DNA of 64,000 nt from Aristolochia californica (GCA_029961685.1 JARWKL010000004.1:18722348-18786347); one strand, 5' to 3'; shown: positions 11,725 through 25,487, numbered from the stretch's first letter. The notes: generated by a model from the letters alone, not told the origin. Numbers and translations are program-made.

Positions 11725-14700
11725 GTTGACTCCCAATTAATAAGTCATTTCTTATACAAATATAGCCCATTACGCATAATAAATCACTTAACAATCGTCT
11801 ATGATCGTTAGGTCAACTATTTTTAAATGGGCAAAATAATGGCTTGTTTGAGTTGGATAAATATCCCACCGCACGTTCACTTGAGAATTTAATATTATTC
11901 CCTTTAAAAGGTTTGGATGCATAGGTCATTTGCTTCTTTAACATGTTTCAAGCATGCATATACATTTTTTAAAACTTTTACAGAAAAATCTATTTCTTAT
12001 AAAATTCCGAGCTATTAGGGTTGAACTAGTGGAATTTCCCAAACTTTGATGACAAAACTTTTGTGTTCATTTGTGGTGTCTGAATAAATTTTCTTTATTT
12101 ACATTTATTTCTTGCTTTAAATTATTTCTATACATAAACTCTAAAATTTTCATTTTGTTGTGATGTATTTGCCTTTGTCTCTTTTTTTGTTTCCGAGATG
12201 AAAGGAAATTGAAAACTCAAGTTTTGATTTAAGAAAAAAGTATACATCTAAAATGGAAATGCACAATGCACAAATGTAGAGAGAGATAATTCCAAAAAGT
12301 GTTTGTAATTTTTATGGATTGGAACCTCTTTTTAGTTTTTATATATTAGGTTCTGCATTCGTTGGGAAAAGGGAGGAGTGGGATTTTTAACTAAGTGTTG
12401 ACTCCATATCCATAAGTCATTACTTACAAAAATATAGCCCGTTACGCAAGATAAATCACTTTACTTTCATCTACGATCGTTCGTCAGCTTTTTGTAAATG
12501 GGCAAAATAATGGCTTGTTTGACTCAGGTAAATATCCCACCGCACGTTCACTTGAGAATTTAATGTTATCCTCTTTAAAATTTTTGGATCCATGGGTCAT
12601 TTGAATCTTTAACATGTTTCAAGCATGGATATCCATTTTTTAAAACATTAGTAGAAAAATCTCGTTCTTATAAAATTTCGAGCTATTAGGGTTGAACTAG
12701 TGGAATTTTCTAAACTTGGAAAACAAAACTTTTTTTTTTCAGTTGTGGTGCGAGAATAAATTTTATTTACTTACATTTTTTATTGCTTTAAATTCTTTTC
12801 ATACATAAACTCTAAATTTTTTTTTGTGATCTATTTGCCTTTTATCTTTGTTTTTGTCTACGAGAAGAAGGGAAAGTGAAAACTCAAGTTTTGATTTAAG
12901 AAAAAAGTATACATATAAAATGCAAAAGACAATGCAAAAATGTAGAGAGAGATAATTCCAAAAAGACTCTGTATTTTTTAGGGATTGTAGACTATTTTTA
13001 GTTTTTATTTATCAAGTTCTGCAATCGACGGGAAATAGGGGAGGAGAGGGATTTTTTACTGAATGTTGACTCCCAATCAGTAAGTCATTCCTTACAAAAA
13101 TATAGCTCATTACGAATGATAAATCACTTTACAATCATCAATGATCATTAGGTCAGCTTTTTGTAAATGGGCAAACTAATGGCTTGTTTGACTCGAGTAA
13201 AGATCCCACCGCACGTTCACTTGAGAATTTAATGGTATTCTCTTTAAAAGGTTTGGATCCATATGTCATTTGCATCTTTAACATGTTTCAAACATGCATA
13301 TCCATTTTTTAAAACATATGCATAACAATCTCTTTCTTATAAAATTTCGAGCTATTAGGGTTGAACTTGTGGAATTTCCAAAATTTGGATAACAAAACTT
13401 TTGTGTTCATTTGTGGTGTGTGAATAATTTTTTTTTACTCACATTTGTTTACTGCTTTAAATTCTTTCCATACATAAACTCTAAAATTTTCATTTTGTTG
13501 TGATGTATTTGCCTTTTATCACTTTTTTTTGTTTATGAGATGAAGGGAAAGTGAAAACTCAAGTTTTGATTTATGAAAAAAGTATACATCTAAAATGGAA
13601 TTGCTTAGTGCACAAATGTAGAGAGTGGTAATTCCAAAAAGTGTCTGTAATTTTTAGGTATTATAAACCCTTTTTAATTTTTTATACAAGGTTCTGCAAT
13701 CATCGGGAAAAGGGGGAGGCGGGGGATTTTTAACTGAATGTTGACTCCCAATCCATAAGTCATTCGTTACAAAAATATAGCCCATTACGAATGATAAATC
13801 ACTTCACAATCATCTATGATCTTTATGTCAACTTTTGGTAAATGGGCAAAATAATGGCTTGTTTGACTTTGGTAAATATTCCACTGCATATTCACATAAA
13901 AATTTATTGTTATTCTCTATAAAAGGTTTGGATCCATAGGTCATTTGAATCTTTAACAAGTTTCAAACATGCGCATCCATTTTTTAAAACATGTGAAGAA
14001 AAATCTCTGTCTAATAAAATTTTGAGTTATTCGGGTTGAACTAGTGGAATTTCCCAAACTTGGATAACAAAAATTTTGTGTTCATTTGTGAAGTTTGAAT
14101 AAATTTTCTTTTATTAATTTTTTTTATTTCTTTAAATTCTTTCCATACATAAACTCTAAAATTTTCATTTTGTTATGATCTATTTGCCTTTGATCTCTTT
14201 TTTTGTTTATGAGATGAAGGAAATGTGAAAACTAAAGCTTTGATTTAAGAAAAAAGTATACATCTAAAATAGAAATGCACAATGCACAAATATTGAGAGA
14301 GAAAATTCCAAAAAGTGTCTATAATTTTTACGGATTGTAAACTCTTTTTAGTTTTTATATTTCAGGTTCTGCAATCGTCGAGAAAAGGGGGAGACGGGGG
14401 ATTTTTCTTTGAGTGTTGACTCCCTATCCATAAGTCATTCCTTAAAAAAATATAGCCCATTATGCATAATAAATCACTTTACAATCATCTACGATCGTTA
14501 GGTCAACTTTTAGTAACTAGGCAACATAATGGCTTGTTTGACTCGGGTAAATATTCCATCGGATGTTCACTTGAGAATTTAATGTTATTCTCTTTAAATT
14601 GTTTGGATCCATAGGTCATTTGAATCTTGAACATGTTTCAAGCATGCATATCCATTTTTTAAAACATGTGTAGAAAATTCTCTTTCTTATAAAATTCTGA

Positions 14701-17700
14701 GGTATTAGGGTTGAATTAGGGGAATTTCCCAAACTTTAATAACAAAAATTTTGGGTTCATTTGTGGTGTGTGAATAAATGTTCCTTACATTTGTTGATTG
14801 TCCTAACTTCCTACCATACATGAACTCTAAATTTTTCATTTTTTTGTGATCTATTTTCCTTTTATCTCTTTTTTTGTTTACGAGATAATGGGAAAGTGAT
14901 AACTCAAGCTTTGATTTAAGAAAAAAGTATACATCTAAAATGGAAATGCACAATGCACAAATGTAGAGAGAGATAATTACAAAAATTGTTTGTAATTTTT
15001 ATGGATTGTAAACTCTTTTTAGTTATTATATATTAGGTCTAGCAATCGTCGGGAAAAGGGGGAGGTAGAGGATTTTTAACTCAGTGTTGACTCCCAATCC
15101 ATAAATCAATCCTTACAAAAAATAAAGCCTGTTATGCATGATAAATCAATTTACTATCATCTATGATCGTTAGGTCAGTTTTTTTTAAATCGGCAAAATA
15201 ATGGCTTGTTCGTCTCAGGTAAATTTCCCGTCGGACGTTCACTTGAGAATTTAATGTTATTCTCTTTAAAAGGTTTGGATCCATGGGTCATTTGCATCTT
15301 TAATATGTTTCAAGCATGCATATCCATTTTTTAAAACATGTGTAGAAAAATCTATTTCTTATAAAATTCCGAGCTATTAGGATTGAACTAGTGGAATTTC
15401 CAAAACTTGGATAACAAAACTTTTGTGTTCATTTGTGGTGTGTGAATAAATTTTCATTACTAACATTTTTTTATTGCTTTAAATTCTTTCCACCCATAAA
15501 CTCTCAAATTTTCATTTTTTTGTGATCTATTTGCCTTTTATTTCTTGTTTTGTTTACGAGATGAAGGGAAAGTGAAAACTCAAGTTTTGATTTAAGAAAA
15601 AAGTATACCTCTAAAATGGAAATGCACAACGCACAAATGTAGAGAGAGATAATTCCAAAAAGTCTCTGTAATTTTTTGGCCATGTAAACTCTTTTTAGTT
15701 TTTATATATCTGGTTCTTTAATCGTCGGGAAAAGGTGGGGGCAGGAGATTTTTATTTGAGTGTTGACTCCAATCCATAAGTCATGACTTACAAAAATATA
15801 GCCCGTTACGCATGATAAATCACTTTACAATCATCTATGATCGTTAGGTCAACTTTTAGTAAATGGGCAAAATAATGGCTTATTTGACTCGGGAAAATAG
15901 CCCATCGCACGTTCACTTGAGAATTTAATGTTATTCTCTTTTAAAGGTTTGGATCGATAGGTCATTTGCGTCTTTAACATGTTTCGAGCATGCAAATCCA
16001 TTTTTTAAAACATGTGTAGAAAAATCTCTTTCTTATAAAATTCTAAGCTACTAGTGTTGAACTAGTGGAATTTCTCAAAGTTGGATAACAAAACTTTGGT
16101 GTTCATTTGTGGTGTATGAATAAATTTTCTTTACTTATATTTTTTATTGCTTTAAATTCTTTCCATACAAAAACACTAAAATTTTCATTTTGTTGTGATC
16201 TATTTGCCTTTTAACACTTTTTTTGTTTACGAGATGAAGGGAAAATGAAAACTCATGTTTTGATTTAAGAAAAATTATACATCGAAAATGGAAATGCACA
16301 ATGTATAATAGTAGAGAGATAATTCCAAAAAGTTTCTGTAAACTCTTTTTAGTTTTTATATATCAGGTTCTGTCGTTCGTCGAGAAAAGGTGGAGGCGGG
16401 AGATTTTTATCTGGGTGTTGACTCCCAATGCATAAGTCATTCCTTACAAAAATATAGCCCGTAAGGCATGATAAATCACATTACAATCATCCATGACCGT
16501 TAGTTCAGCTTTTTGTAAATGGGCAAAATAATGGCTTGTTTGACTCCGGTAAATATCCTACCACTCGTTCACTTGAGAATTTAATGTTATTCTCTGTAAA
16601 AGGTTTGGATCCATAGGTCATTTTCATCTTTAACATGTTTCAAGCATGCAAGTCCATTTTTTAAAACATGTGTAGAAAAATCTCTTTCTTATAAAATTCC
16701 GAGCTATTAGGGTTGAACTAGTGGAATTTCCCAAACTTGGATAACAAAACTTTTGTGTTGATATGTGGTGTGTGAATAAATTTTCTTTTCTTAAATTTTT
16801 TTATTGCTTTAAATTCTTTCCATTCATAAACTCTGAAATTTTCATTTTGTTGTGATCAGTTGGGCTTTAATCTTAATTTTTGGTTTACGAGATGAAGGGA
16901 AAGTGAAAACTCAAGTTTTTATTTATGAAAAAAGTATACATCTAAAAATGAAATGCACAATGCACAAATTTCGAGAGAGATAATTCCTAAAAGTGTCTGT
17001 AATTTTTAGGGATTGTAAACTCTTTTTAGATTTTATAAATCAGGTTCTGTAATCGTCAGGAAAAAGGGGGAGGCGGGGGATTTTTAACAGAGTGTTGACT
17101 CCCAATCCATAAGTCATTCCTTTCAAAAATATAGCCCGTTACGCATGATAAATCCTTTTACAATCATCCATGATCGATAGGTCAGCTTTTTGTAAATGGG
17201 CAAAATAATGGGTTGTTTGACTTGTGTAAATATCCCACCGTACGTTCACTTTAGAATTTCATGTTATTCTCTTTAAAAGGTTTGGATCCATAGGTCATTT
17301 GCTTCTTTCACATGTTTCAAGCATGCATATCCACTTTTTAAAACATGTGTAGAAAAATCTCTTTCTTATAAAATTCCGAGCTATTTGGGTTGAACTAGTG
17401 GAATTTCCCAAACTTGGATAACAAAACTTTTGTGTTCATTTGTGGTGTGTGAATAAATTTTCTTTACTTACATTTATTTATTCCTTTAAATTCCTTCCAT
17501 ACATAAACTCTGAAATTTTCATTTTGATGTGATCTATTTGCCTTTTATCTCTTTTTTTGTTTACGAGCCGAAGGGAAAGTGTAAACACTAGCTTTGATTT
17601 AAGAAAAAAATATACATCTAAAATGGAAATGCACACTGCACTAAAGTAGAGAGAGATAATTCCAAAAAGTGTCTGTAATTTATAGGGATTGTAAACTCTT

Positions 17701-17764
17701 TTTAGTTTTAGTAAATCAAGTTTTTCTATCGTTAAAAGGGGGTGGCGGGGGATTTTTAATTGAG
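11724..17764 (+). repeat. Array segment 3: complete nine-monomer higher-order repeat (H-I-A-B-C-D-E-F-G), about 6.04 kb
   Basis: Landmarks lie near 12,398, 13,065, 13,740, 14,415, 15,086, 15,760, 16,417, 17,092 and 17,764. Lineage marks: H, GGATGCATAGG and ATGGATTGGAA; I, AACATTAGTAG and AATCGACGGG; A, TTAGTGCACAAATG; B, GATCTTTATGTCAAC and CCCTATCC; C, GGATGTTCAC, ATCTTGAACATG, TTTTGGGTTC; D, TTTACTATCATC, GTCTCAGGTAAATTTCCC, TCTTGTTTTG, GGCCATGTAAAC; E, GGGAAAATA, TTTTAAAGG, ATGAAAACTCATG and loss of about 15 bp in CTGTAAACTC; F, CATCCATGA, CCACTCGTTCAC, GTTGATATGTGG; G, GATCGATAGG, CATTTATTTATTCC, GCACTGCACTAAAG. The next monomer at 17,764 is H again, closing the cycle. The same marks in the same order occur at 32,241-38,260. 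Confidence 0.8.
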
Positions 17765-19739
17765 TGTTGACTCCCAATCAATAAGTCATTTCTTACAAAA
17801 ATATAGCCCATTACGCATGATAAATCATGTTACAATCATCTACGATCGTTAGGTTAGCTTTTTGTAAATGGGCAAAATAATGGCTTGTTTGACTCGGGTA
17901 AATATCCCACCGCACGGTCACTTGAGAATTTAATTTTATTCTCTTTAAAAGGTTTGGATGCATAGGTCATTTGATTCTTTAACATGTTTCAAGCATGCAT
18001 GTACATTTTTTAAAACTTGTGTAGAAAAATCTCTTTCTTATAAAATTCCGAGCTATTAGAGTTGAACTATTGGAAATTCCAAAACTTGGATAAAAAAATT
18101 TTTGTGTTCATTTGTGGTGTGAGAATAAATTTTCTATACTTACATTTGTTTATTGCTTTAAATTATTTCCATACATAAACTCTAAAATGTTCATTTTGTT
18201 GTGATTTATTTGCCTTTGATGTCTTTTTTTGTTTACTAGATGAAGGGAAATTGAAAACTCAAGTGTTGATTTAAGAAAAAAGTATACATCTAAAATTGAA
18301 ATGCACAATGCATAAATGTCAAGAGAGATAATTCCAAAAAGTGTCATTAATTTTGATGGATTGGAAACTCTTTTTAGTTTTTATATATTAGGTTCTTCAA
18401 TAGTTGAGACAAGGGGAGGCGGGTGATTTTTAAGAGAGTGTTGACTCCCAATCCAAAAGTCATTCCTTACAAAAATATAGCCCATTACGCATGATAAATC
18501 ACTTTTCAATCTTCTATGATCGATAGGTCAGCTTTTTGTAAATGGGCAAAATAATGGCTTGTTTGACTCGGGTAAGTGTCCCACCGCACGTGCACTTGAG
18601 AATGTAATGTTGTTCTCTTTAAAAATTTTGAATCCATTGGTCATTTGCATCTTTAACATGTTTCAAGTATGCATATCCATTTTTTAAAACATTAGTTGAA
18701 AAGTCTCTTTCTGATCAAATTCCGAGCTATTAGGGTTGAACTAGTGCAATTTCCCAAACTTGGATAATAAAACATTTTTGTTCATTTGTGGTGTGAGAAT
18801 AAATTTTATTTACTTACATTTGTTTATTGCTTTAAATTCTTTTCATACATAAACTCTAAAATTTTCATTTTGTTGTAATCTATTTGCCTTTTCTCTCTTT
18901 TTATTCTACGAGATGAAGGGAAAGTGAAAACTCAAGCTTTGATTGAAGAAAAATGTATAAATCTAAAATGGAAATGCGTAGTGCACAAATGTAGAGAGAG
19001 ATAATTCCAAAAAAGTGTCTTTAATATATTGGGATTGTAAACTCTTTTTAGTTTTTATATACCAGGTTCTGCAATCGTCGGGAAAAGGGGGAGGCAAAGG
19101 ATTTTTAACTGAGTGTTGACTCCCAATCCATAAGTCATTCCTTACAAAAATATAGCCCGTTAGACATGATAAATCACTTTACAAGCATCTATGATCTTTA
19201 TGTCAACTTTTCGTAAATGGGTAAAGTAATAGCTAGTTTGACTCAGGTAAATATCCCACCGCATGTTCACATGAGAATTTAATGTTATTCTCTTTAAAAG
19301 GTTTGGATCCATTGGTCATTTGTATCTTTAACTTGATTCAAGCATGCACATCTATTTTTTAAAACATGTGTAGGAAAATCTCTTTTTATAAAATTCCGAG
19401 CTATTAGGGTTGAACTAGTGGAATTTCCCAAACTCTAATAACAAAACTTTTGTATTCATTTGTGGTGCGTGAATAAATTTTCTTTTCTTACTTTTGTTTA
19501 TTTCTTTAAATTCTTTCCAAACATAAACTCTAAAATTCTCATTTTGTTGTGATCTATTTGCCTTTGATCTATTTTTTTGTTTACGAAATGAAGGGAAAGT
19601 GAAAACTCAAGCTTCAATTTAAGAAAAAGTATACATCTAAAATGGAAATGCACGATGCACAAATGTAGAGAGAGAAAATTCTAAAAAGTGTCAGTAAATT
19701 TTAGGGATTGTAAACTCTTATTAGTTTTTATATATGAGG

Positions 19740-19815
19740 TTATGCAATCGTTGGGAAAAGGGCAAGGTGGCGGAATTTTATTTGAGTCAATGCCTTAAAA
19801 AAATATAGCCCATTA
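19740..19815 (+). repeat. Small deletion removing the landmark
   Basis: Around 19,781-19,795 the sequence reads TTTGAGTCAATGCCTT. The block TGTTGACTCCCAATCCATAAGTCATT is largely lost (about 20-25 bp) while the surrounding monomer is intact. The phase of the following units is otherwise kept. Confidence 0.75.
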
Positions 19816-20939
19816 CGCATGATAACTCCCTTTACAATCATCTATGATCGTTAGCTAAACTATTAGTAATTGGGGAAAAAATGGCTTGTTTGACTCGGGT
19901 AAATATCCCACCGGATGTTCAGTTGAGAATTTAATGTTATTCTCTTCCAAAGGTTTGGATCATTAGGTCATTTGCATCTTGAACAAGTTTCAAGCATGCA
20001 TATCCATTTTTTAAAACATGTGTAGAAAAATCTATTTCTTATAAAATTTTGAGCTATTAGGGTTGAACTAGTGGAATTTCCTAAACTTGGATAACAAAAA
20101 TTTTGGGTTCATTTGTGGTATGTGAATAAATTTTCTTTACTTAAATTTGTTTATTACTTTAAATTCTTACCATACATAAACTCTAAAATTTTCATTTTGA
20201 TGTGATCTATTTTCCTTTTATCTCTTTTTTTGTTTATGAGATAAAGGGAAAGTGAAAACTCAAGTTTTGATTTAAGATAAAAGTTTATATCTAAATTGTA
20301 AATACACAAGGCACAAATGTAGAGAGAGATAATTCTAAAAAGTCTTAGTAATTTTTAGGGAATGTAAACTCTTTTTAGTTTTTATAAATCAGGTTTTGCA
20401 ATCGCCAGGAAAAGGGGGAGGTGGGGGATTTTTAACTGAGTGTTGATTCCCAATCCATAAGTCCTTCCTTTCAAAAATATTGCCCATTACGCATGATAAA
20501 TCACTTTACTATCATATATGATCGTTAGGTCAACTTTTTGTAAATGGGCAATATAATGGCTTGTGTGTCTTAGGTAAATTTCCCACATCACGTTCAGTTG
20601 AGAATTTAATGTTACTCTCTTTTAAAGGATTGGATCCATAGTTCATTTGCATCTTTAACATGTTTCAAGCGTGCATATCCATTTTTTTTAAAATGTGTAG
20701 AAAAATCTCTTACTTATTAAATTCCGAGCTATTAGAGTTGAACTAGTGGAATTTCCGAAATTTGGATGACAAAACTTTTGTATTCATTAGTGGTGTGTGA
20801 ATAAATTTTCATTACTTACATTTTTTTATTACTTTAAATTCTTTCCATACATAAACTCTAAAATTTTCATTTTGTTGTGATCAATTTGCCTTTTATCTCT
20901 TGTTTTGTTTACGAGGTGAAGGGAAAGTGAAATCTCAAA

Positions 20940-21745
20940 TTTTGATTTAAGGAAAAAGTATACATCTAAAATGAAAATGCACAATGCACAAATGTACAGA
21001 GAGATAATTCTAAAAACCATCCGTAAACTCTTTTTAGTTTTTATATATCAGGTTTTCCAATCGTTGGGAAATGGGGGAGGCGGGGGATTTTTAACCAAGT
21101 GTTGACTCCCAATCCTTCAGTCTTTCCTTACAAAAATATAGCATGTTACGCATGATAAATCACTTTGAAAAATAATGGCTTGTTTGAGTTGGGTAAATTT
21201 CCCAACGCACGTTCACTTGAGAATTTAATGTTTTTCTCTTTAAAAGGTTTTGATCCATAGGTCATTTGCATCTTTAACATGTTTCAAGCATGCCTATCCA
21301 TTTGTTTTTAACATGTTAAACTAGTGAAATTTCCCAAAATTTGGATAAAAATTTTTTTGTGTTCATTTGTGGTGTATGAATCAATTTTCTTTACTTACAT
21401 TTGTTTATTGCTTTAAATTCTTTCCATACATAAACCCTCAATTTTCATTTTTTTATGATCTATTTGTCTTTTATCTCGTTTTTTGTTAATGAGATGAAGG
21501 GAAAGTGAAAACTCAGGTTTTGATTTAAGAAAAAAGTATACATCTAAAATGAAAATGCACAATGCACAAATGTAGAGAGAGATAATTCTAAAAACCATCC
21601 ACAAACTCTTTTTAGTTTTTATATATCAGGTTTTCCAATCGTCGGGAAATGGGGGACGCGGGGGATTTTTAACCAAGTGTTGACTCCCAATTCTTCAGTC
21701 TTTCCTTACAAAAATATAGCATGTTACGCATGATAAATCACTTTG
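20940..21745 (+). repeat. Recent local duplication: two neighbouring monomer tails share private variants
   Basis: The tails of the units ending at 21,100 and 21,679 share variants seen almost nowhere else: CTAAAAACCATCC before a shortened GTAAACTC or ACAAACTC, AGGTTTTCCAATCG, GGGAAATGGGG, TTTTTAACCAAGTG, CTTCAGTCTTTCC and GCATGTTACG. Only a few bases differ over roughly 200 bp, far fewer than between average neighbours. This marks a young unequal exchange, with a spacing of about 579 bp. Confidence 0.83.
21100..21679 (+). repeat. Doubly deleted monomer, about 579 bp
   Basis: Two separate losses shorten this unit. At about 21,166 CACTTTG joins directly to AAAATAATGGC, removing about 45 bp (the GATCGTTAGGTCAGC region). 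At about 21,312-21,320 TTTTTAACATGTTAAACTAG lacks the AGAAAAATCTCTTTCTTATA region of about 40 bp, destroying the right arm of the dyad. Its 3' part is almost a copy of the preceding monomer's 3' part (see the separate entry). Confidence 0.82.
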
Positions 21746-24388
21746 CAATCATCTATGATCCTTAGGTCAGCTTTTTGTAAATGAGCAAAATAATGGCTTG
21801 TTTGACACTAGTAAAAACCCCACCGCATGTTCACTTGAGAATTTTTTATGTTATTCTCTTTAAAAGGTTTGGATCCATAGGTCATTTGCATCTTTAACAT
21901 GGTTCATGCATGCATATCCATTTTTTAAAACATGTGTAGAAAAATCCCTTTCTTGTAAAATTCTGAGCTATTAGGGTTGAACTAGTCGAATTTCCCAAAC
22001 TTGGATAACAAAACTTTGTGTTCATTTGTGGTGTGTGAATAAAGTTTCTTTACTTACATTTGTTTATTGCTTTAGATTCGTTCCAAACATAAACTCTAAA
22101 ATTTTCATTTTTTTGTGATCTATTTTCCTTTTATCTTTTTTTTTTTTTTTGTTGACGAGATGAAGGGAAAGTGAAAACTCAAGTTTTGATTTAAGAAAAA
22201 AGTATACATCTAAAATGGAAATGCCCAATGAACAAATTTAGAGAGAGATAATTCCTAAAAGCGTGTGTAATATTAAGGGATTGTAAACTATTTTTTCGTT
22301 TTTATATATCAGGTTCTGCAATTGTCGGGAAAAGGGGGAGGTATGGGATTTTTAACTGAGTGTTGACACCCAATCCATAAGTCATTTCTTACAGAAATAT
22401 AGCCCGTTACGCTTGATAAATCACTTTACAATCATATATGATTGTTAGGTCAAGTTTTTGCATATGGACAAAAAATTGGCTTGTTTGACTCAAGCAAATA
22501 TCCTACCACACGTTCACTTGAGAAGTTAATGTATTCTCTTTAAAAGGTTTGGATCCATAGGTCATTTGCATCTTTAACATGTTTCAAGCATGCATATCCA
22601 TTTTTTAATTCATGGGTAGAAAAATCTCTTTCTTGTAAAATTCCAAGCTATTTGCGTAGAACTAGTGGAATTTCCCAAATTTGGATAAAAAAACTTTTGT
22701 GTTCATTTGTGGTGTGTGAATTAATTTTCTTTACTTACATTTGTTTATTGCTTTAAATTCTTTGTATACATAAACTCTAAAATTTTCATTTTGTTGTGAT
22801 CTATTTGCCTATTATCTCTTTTTTTTTTTGTTTATGTGATGAAGGAAAATTGAAAACTCAAGTTTGTATTTAAGAAAAAAGTATACATCTAAAATGGAAA
22901 TACACAATGCACAAATGTAGAGAGTGATAATTCCAAAATGTGTCAGTAATTTTGAGGGATTGTAAACTCTTTTTAGTTTTTATATATCAGGTTCTGCAAT
23001 AGTCGGGAAAAGGGGAAGGCGGATGATTTTTAATTGAGTGTTGACTCCCAATCCATAAGTAACTCCTTACAAAAATATAGCCCGTTACACATGATAAATC
23101 ACTTTTTAGTCATCTATGATAATTTGGTAAGCTTTTTCTAATTGGGCAAAATAATGGCTTGTTAGACTCGGGTAAATATCCCACCGCTTGTTCACTTGAG
23201 AATTTAATTTTATTCTCTTTAAAAGGTTTGGATCCATAGGTCATTTGAATTTTTAACATGTTTCAAGCATGCATATCCATTTATTAAAACATGTGTAGAA
23301 AAGTCTCTTTGTAATAAAATTCCGACCTACTAGAGTTGAACTAGTGGAATAACCCAAACTTGGATAACAAAAATTTTGTGTTCATTTGTGTTGTGAGATT
23401 AACAAAACTTTTGTGTTCATTTGTGGTGTGTGAATAAATTTTCTTTACTTATATTTTTTTATTGCTTTAAATTCTTTCCATACATAAACACTAAAATTTT
23501 CATTTTGTAAAGATCTATTTGCCTCTTAACACTTTTTTTGTTTACGAGATGAAGGGAAAATGAAAACTCATGTTTTGATTGAAGAAATAGTATACATCTA
23601 GAATGGAAATGCATAATACATAAAATTAGAGAGAGATAATTCCAAAAAGTATCTGTAAACTCCATGTAGTTTTTATATATCAGGTTCTGCAATCGTAAGG
23701 AAAGGTGGAGGCGGGAGATTTTTATTTGAGTGTTGACTCCCAATGCATAAGTCATTCCTTTCAAAAATATTGCCCGTAACGCATGATAAATCGCTTTACA
23801 ATCATCCATGATCGTTAGTGCAACTTTTTGTAAATGGGCGAAATAATGGATTGTTTGACTCAGGTAAATATCCCACCACTCGTTCACTTGAGAATTTAAT
23901 GTTTTTCTCTATAAAAGGTTTGGATCCATAGGTCATTTGCATCTTTAACATGTTTCAAGCATGCATGTCCATTTTTTAAAACATGTGTAGAAAAATCTCT
24001 TTCTTATAAAATTCCGAGCTATTAGGGTTGAACTAGTGGAATTTCCCAAACTTGGATAACAAAACTTTTGTGTTCATTTGTGGTGTGTGAATAAATTTTC
24101 ATTACATTTGTTTATTTCTTGAAATTCTTTCCATACAGAAACTCTAAAATTTTCATTTTGTTGTGATCTATTTGCCTTTTATCTTTTTTTTTTTCAGATA
24201 TGAAAGGAAAGTGAAAACTCTAGTTTTGATTTAAGAAAAAAGTATACATCTAAATTGGAAATGCACAATGCAGAAATGTAGAGAGATAATTCCAAAAAGT
24301 GTCTGTAAGTTTTAGGGATTTTAAACTCTATTTAGTTTTCATATATCAGGTTCTGCAATCGTTTGGAAAAGGGGGAGGCAAGAGATTT
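21679..24388 (+). repeat. Array segment 5: transitional monomers ending with E-like and F-like units
   Basis: Landmarks lie near 22,360, 23,040, 23,731 and 24,389. The first two units are not assigned to a lineage. The unit ending at 23,731 has an E-type tail: AAACACTAAAATTTT, TAACACTTTTTTTG, GGGAAAATGAAAACTCATG, the short CTGTAAACTCC, and AGGTGGAGGCGGGAGATTTTTATTTGAG. The unit ending at 24,389 is F-like: CATCCATGATC, CCACTCGTTCAC, and CATGCATG at 23,960-23,967. This pair is probably a relic of the nine-monomer unit cut off from its other members. A T run of 15 lies at 22,136-22,150. Confidence 0.68.
23366..23435 (+). repeat. 35-bp tandem duplication
   Basis: The stretch AACAAAAATTTTGTGTTCAT with the next 15 bases (23,366-23,400) is followed at once by a second, slightly different copy (23,401-23,435). 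The first copy ends in GTTGTGAGATT and the second in GGTGTGTGAAT. These endings match two different monomer variants, so this may again be an out-of-register exchange. The monomer interval grows to about 691 bp. Confidence 0.85.
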
Positions 24389-25478
24389 TTGTTTGAGTGT
24401 TGACTCCCAATCCATTAGTCGTTCCTTAGAAAAATATTGTCTATTACGCATGATAAATCACTTTACAATCATCTATGATTGTTTGATCAGCTTTTTCTAA
24501 ATGGGCAAGGTAATGGCTTGTTTTACTCGGGTAAATATCCCACCGCACGTTCACTTGAGAATTTAATGTTTTTCTCTTTAAAAGGTTTGGATCCATAGGT
24601 CATTTGCATCTTTAACATGTTTCAACAATGCATATCTATTTTTTAAAACATTTGTAGAAAAATCTCTTTCTTATAAAATTCCAAGCTATTAGGGTTGAAC
24701 TAGTGGAATTTCTCAAACTAGTATAACAAAACTTTGGTGTTCAATTGTTGTGTGTGAATAAATTTGATTTACTAACATTTTTTATTGCTTTAAATCTTTC
24801 CTTACATAAACTCTAAAATTTTCGTTTATTTGTGATCTATTTGCCTTTATCTCTTTTTTGTTTATGAGATTAAGGGAAAATGAAAAATCATGTTTTGATT
24901 TAAGAAAAAAGTATACATCTAAAATGGAAATGCACAATGCAACAATGTAGAGAGAGATAATTCCAAAAAGTGTCTGTAATTTTTAGGGATTGTAAACTCT
25001 TTTTAGTTTTATATATAAGGTTCTACTATCGTCGGGAAAAGGGGGAGGAGGGGATTTTTATTTGAATTTTGACTCCTAATCCTTAAATCATTCCTTACAA
25101 AAATATAGCCTGTTACGCATGATAAATCACTTTACAATCATCTATGATCGTTAGGTTAGGTTTTTGTTAATGGGCAAAATAATGGCTTGTTTGACTCAGG
25201 TAAATATCCCAACGCACGTTGACTTCAGAATTTGATGTTATTATCTTTAAAAGGTTTGGATCCATAGGTAATTTGCATCTTTACCATGTTTCAAGCATAC
25301 CTATCCATTTTTTAAAACATGTGTGGAAAAATCTCCTTCTTAAAAAATTCCAAGCTATTAGGGTTGAACTAGTGGAATTTCCCAAACTTAAATTACAAAA
25401 CTTTTGCATTCATTTGTGGTGTGTGAATAAATTTTCTTTACTTACATTTGTTTATTGCTTTAAATTCTTTCCATACAT

Positions 25479-25487
25479 AAACCCTAA
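25479..25487 (+). repeat. Telobox-like AAACCCTAA, first of 13 copies
   Basis: AAACCCTAA replaces the common AAACTCTAA by one T-to-C change. Copies read by eye are at 25,479, 26,797, 28,820, 29,492, 41,376, 44,704, 46,730, 49,412, 50,083, 52,769, 54,135, 57,466 and 60,835. They are mostly in L-like monomers, and I saw none before 25 kb. The motif equals one and a bit units of the plant telomere repeat and the plant telobox element. It may simply be an inherited point variant. Confidence 0.75.

Larger units (their letters stand above)
17764..21679 (+). repeat. Array segment 4: shortened copy of the nine-monomer unit (H, I/A hybrid, B, C, D/E hybrid, deleted unit)
   Basis: Landmarks lie near 18,439, 19,115, about 19,787 (motif partly deleted), 20,440, 21,100 and 21,679. 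H is marked by GGATGCATAGG and ATGGATTGGAA. The next unit begins as I (AACATTAGTTGAAAAG, GTGAGAATAAATTTTATTT) and ends as A (GCGTAGTGCACAAATG, TATATACCAGG). B follows (GATCTTTATGTCAAC, AAGCTTCAATTT), then C (GGATGTTCAG, ATCTTGAACAAG, TTTTGGGTTC). The next begins as D (TTTACTATCATA, GGTAAATTTCCC, TCTCTTGTTTTG) and ends with the E-type loss before GTAAACTC. F and G are absent. The hybrids are nearly full length, so the exchanges were in register. Confidence 0.72.

Noticed and set aside
23459..23887. Longest open frame, 142 codons on the minus strand
   Set aside because: It lies across the monomer boundary in satellite DNA and is open only because of local base changes. The same frame is broken by stops or shifts in other monomers, and I recognise no domain in it.
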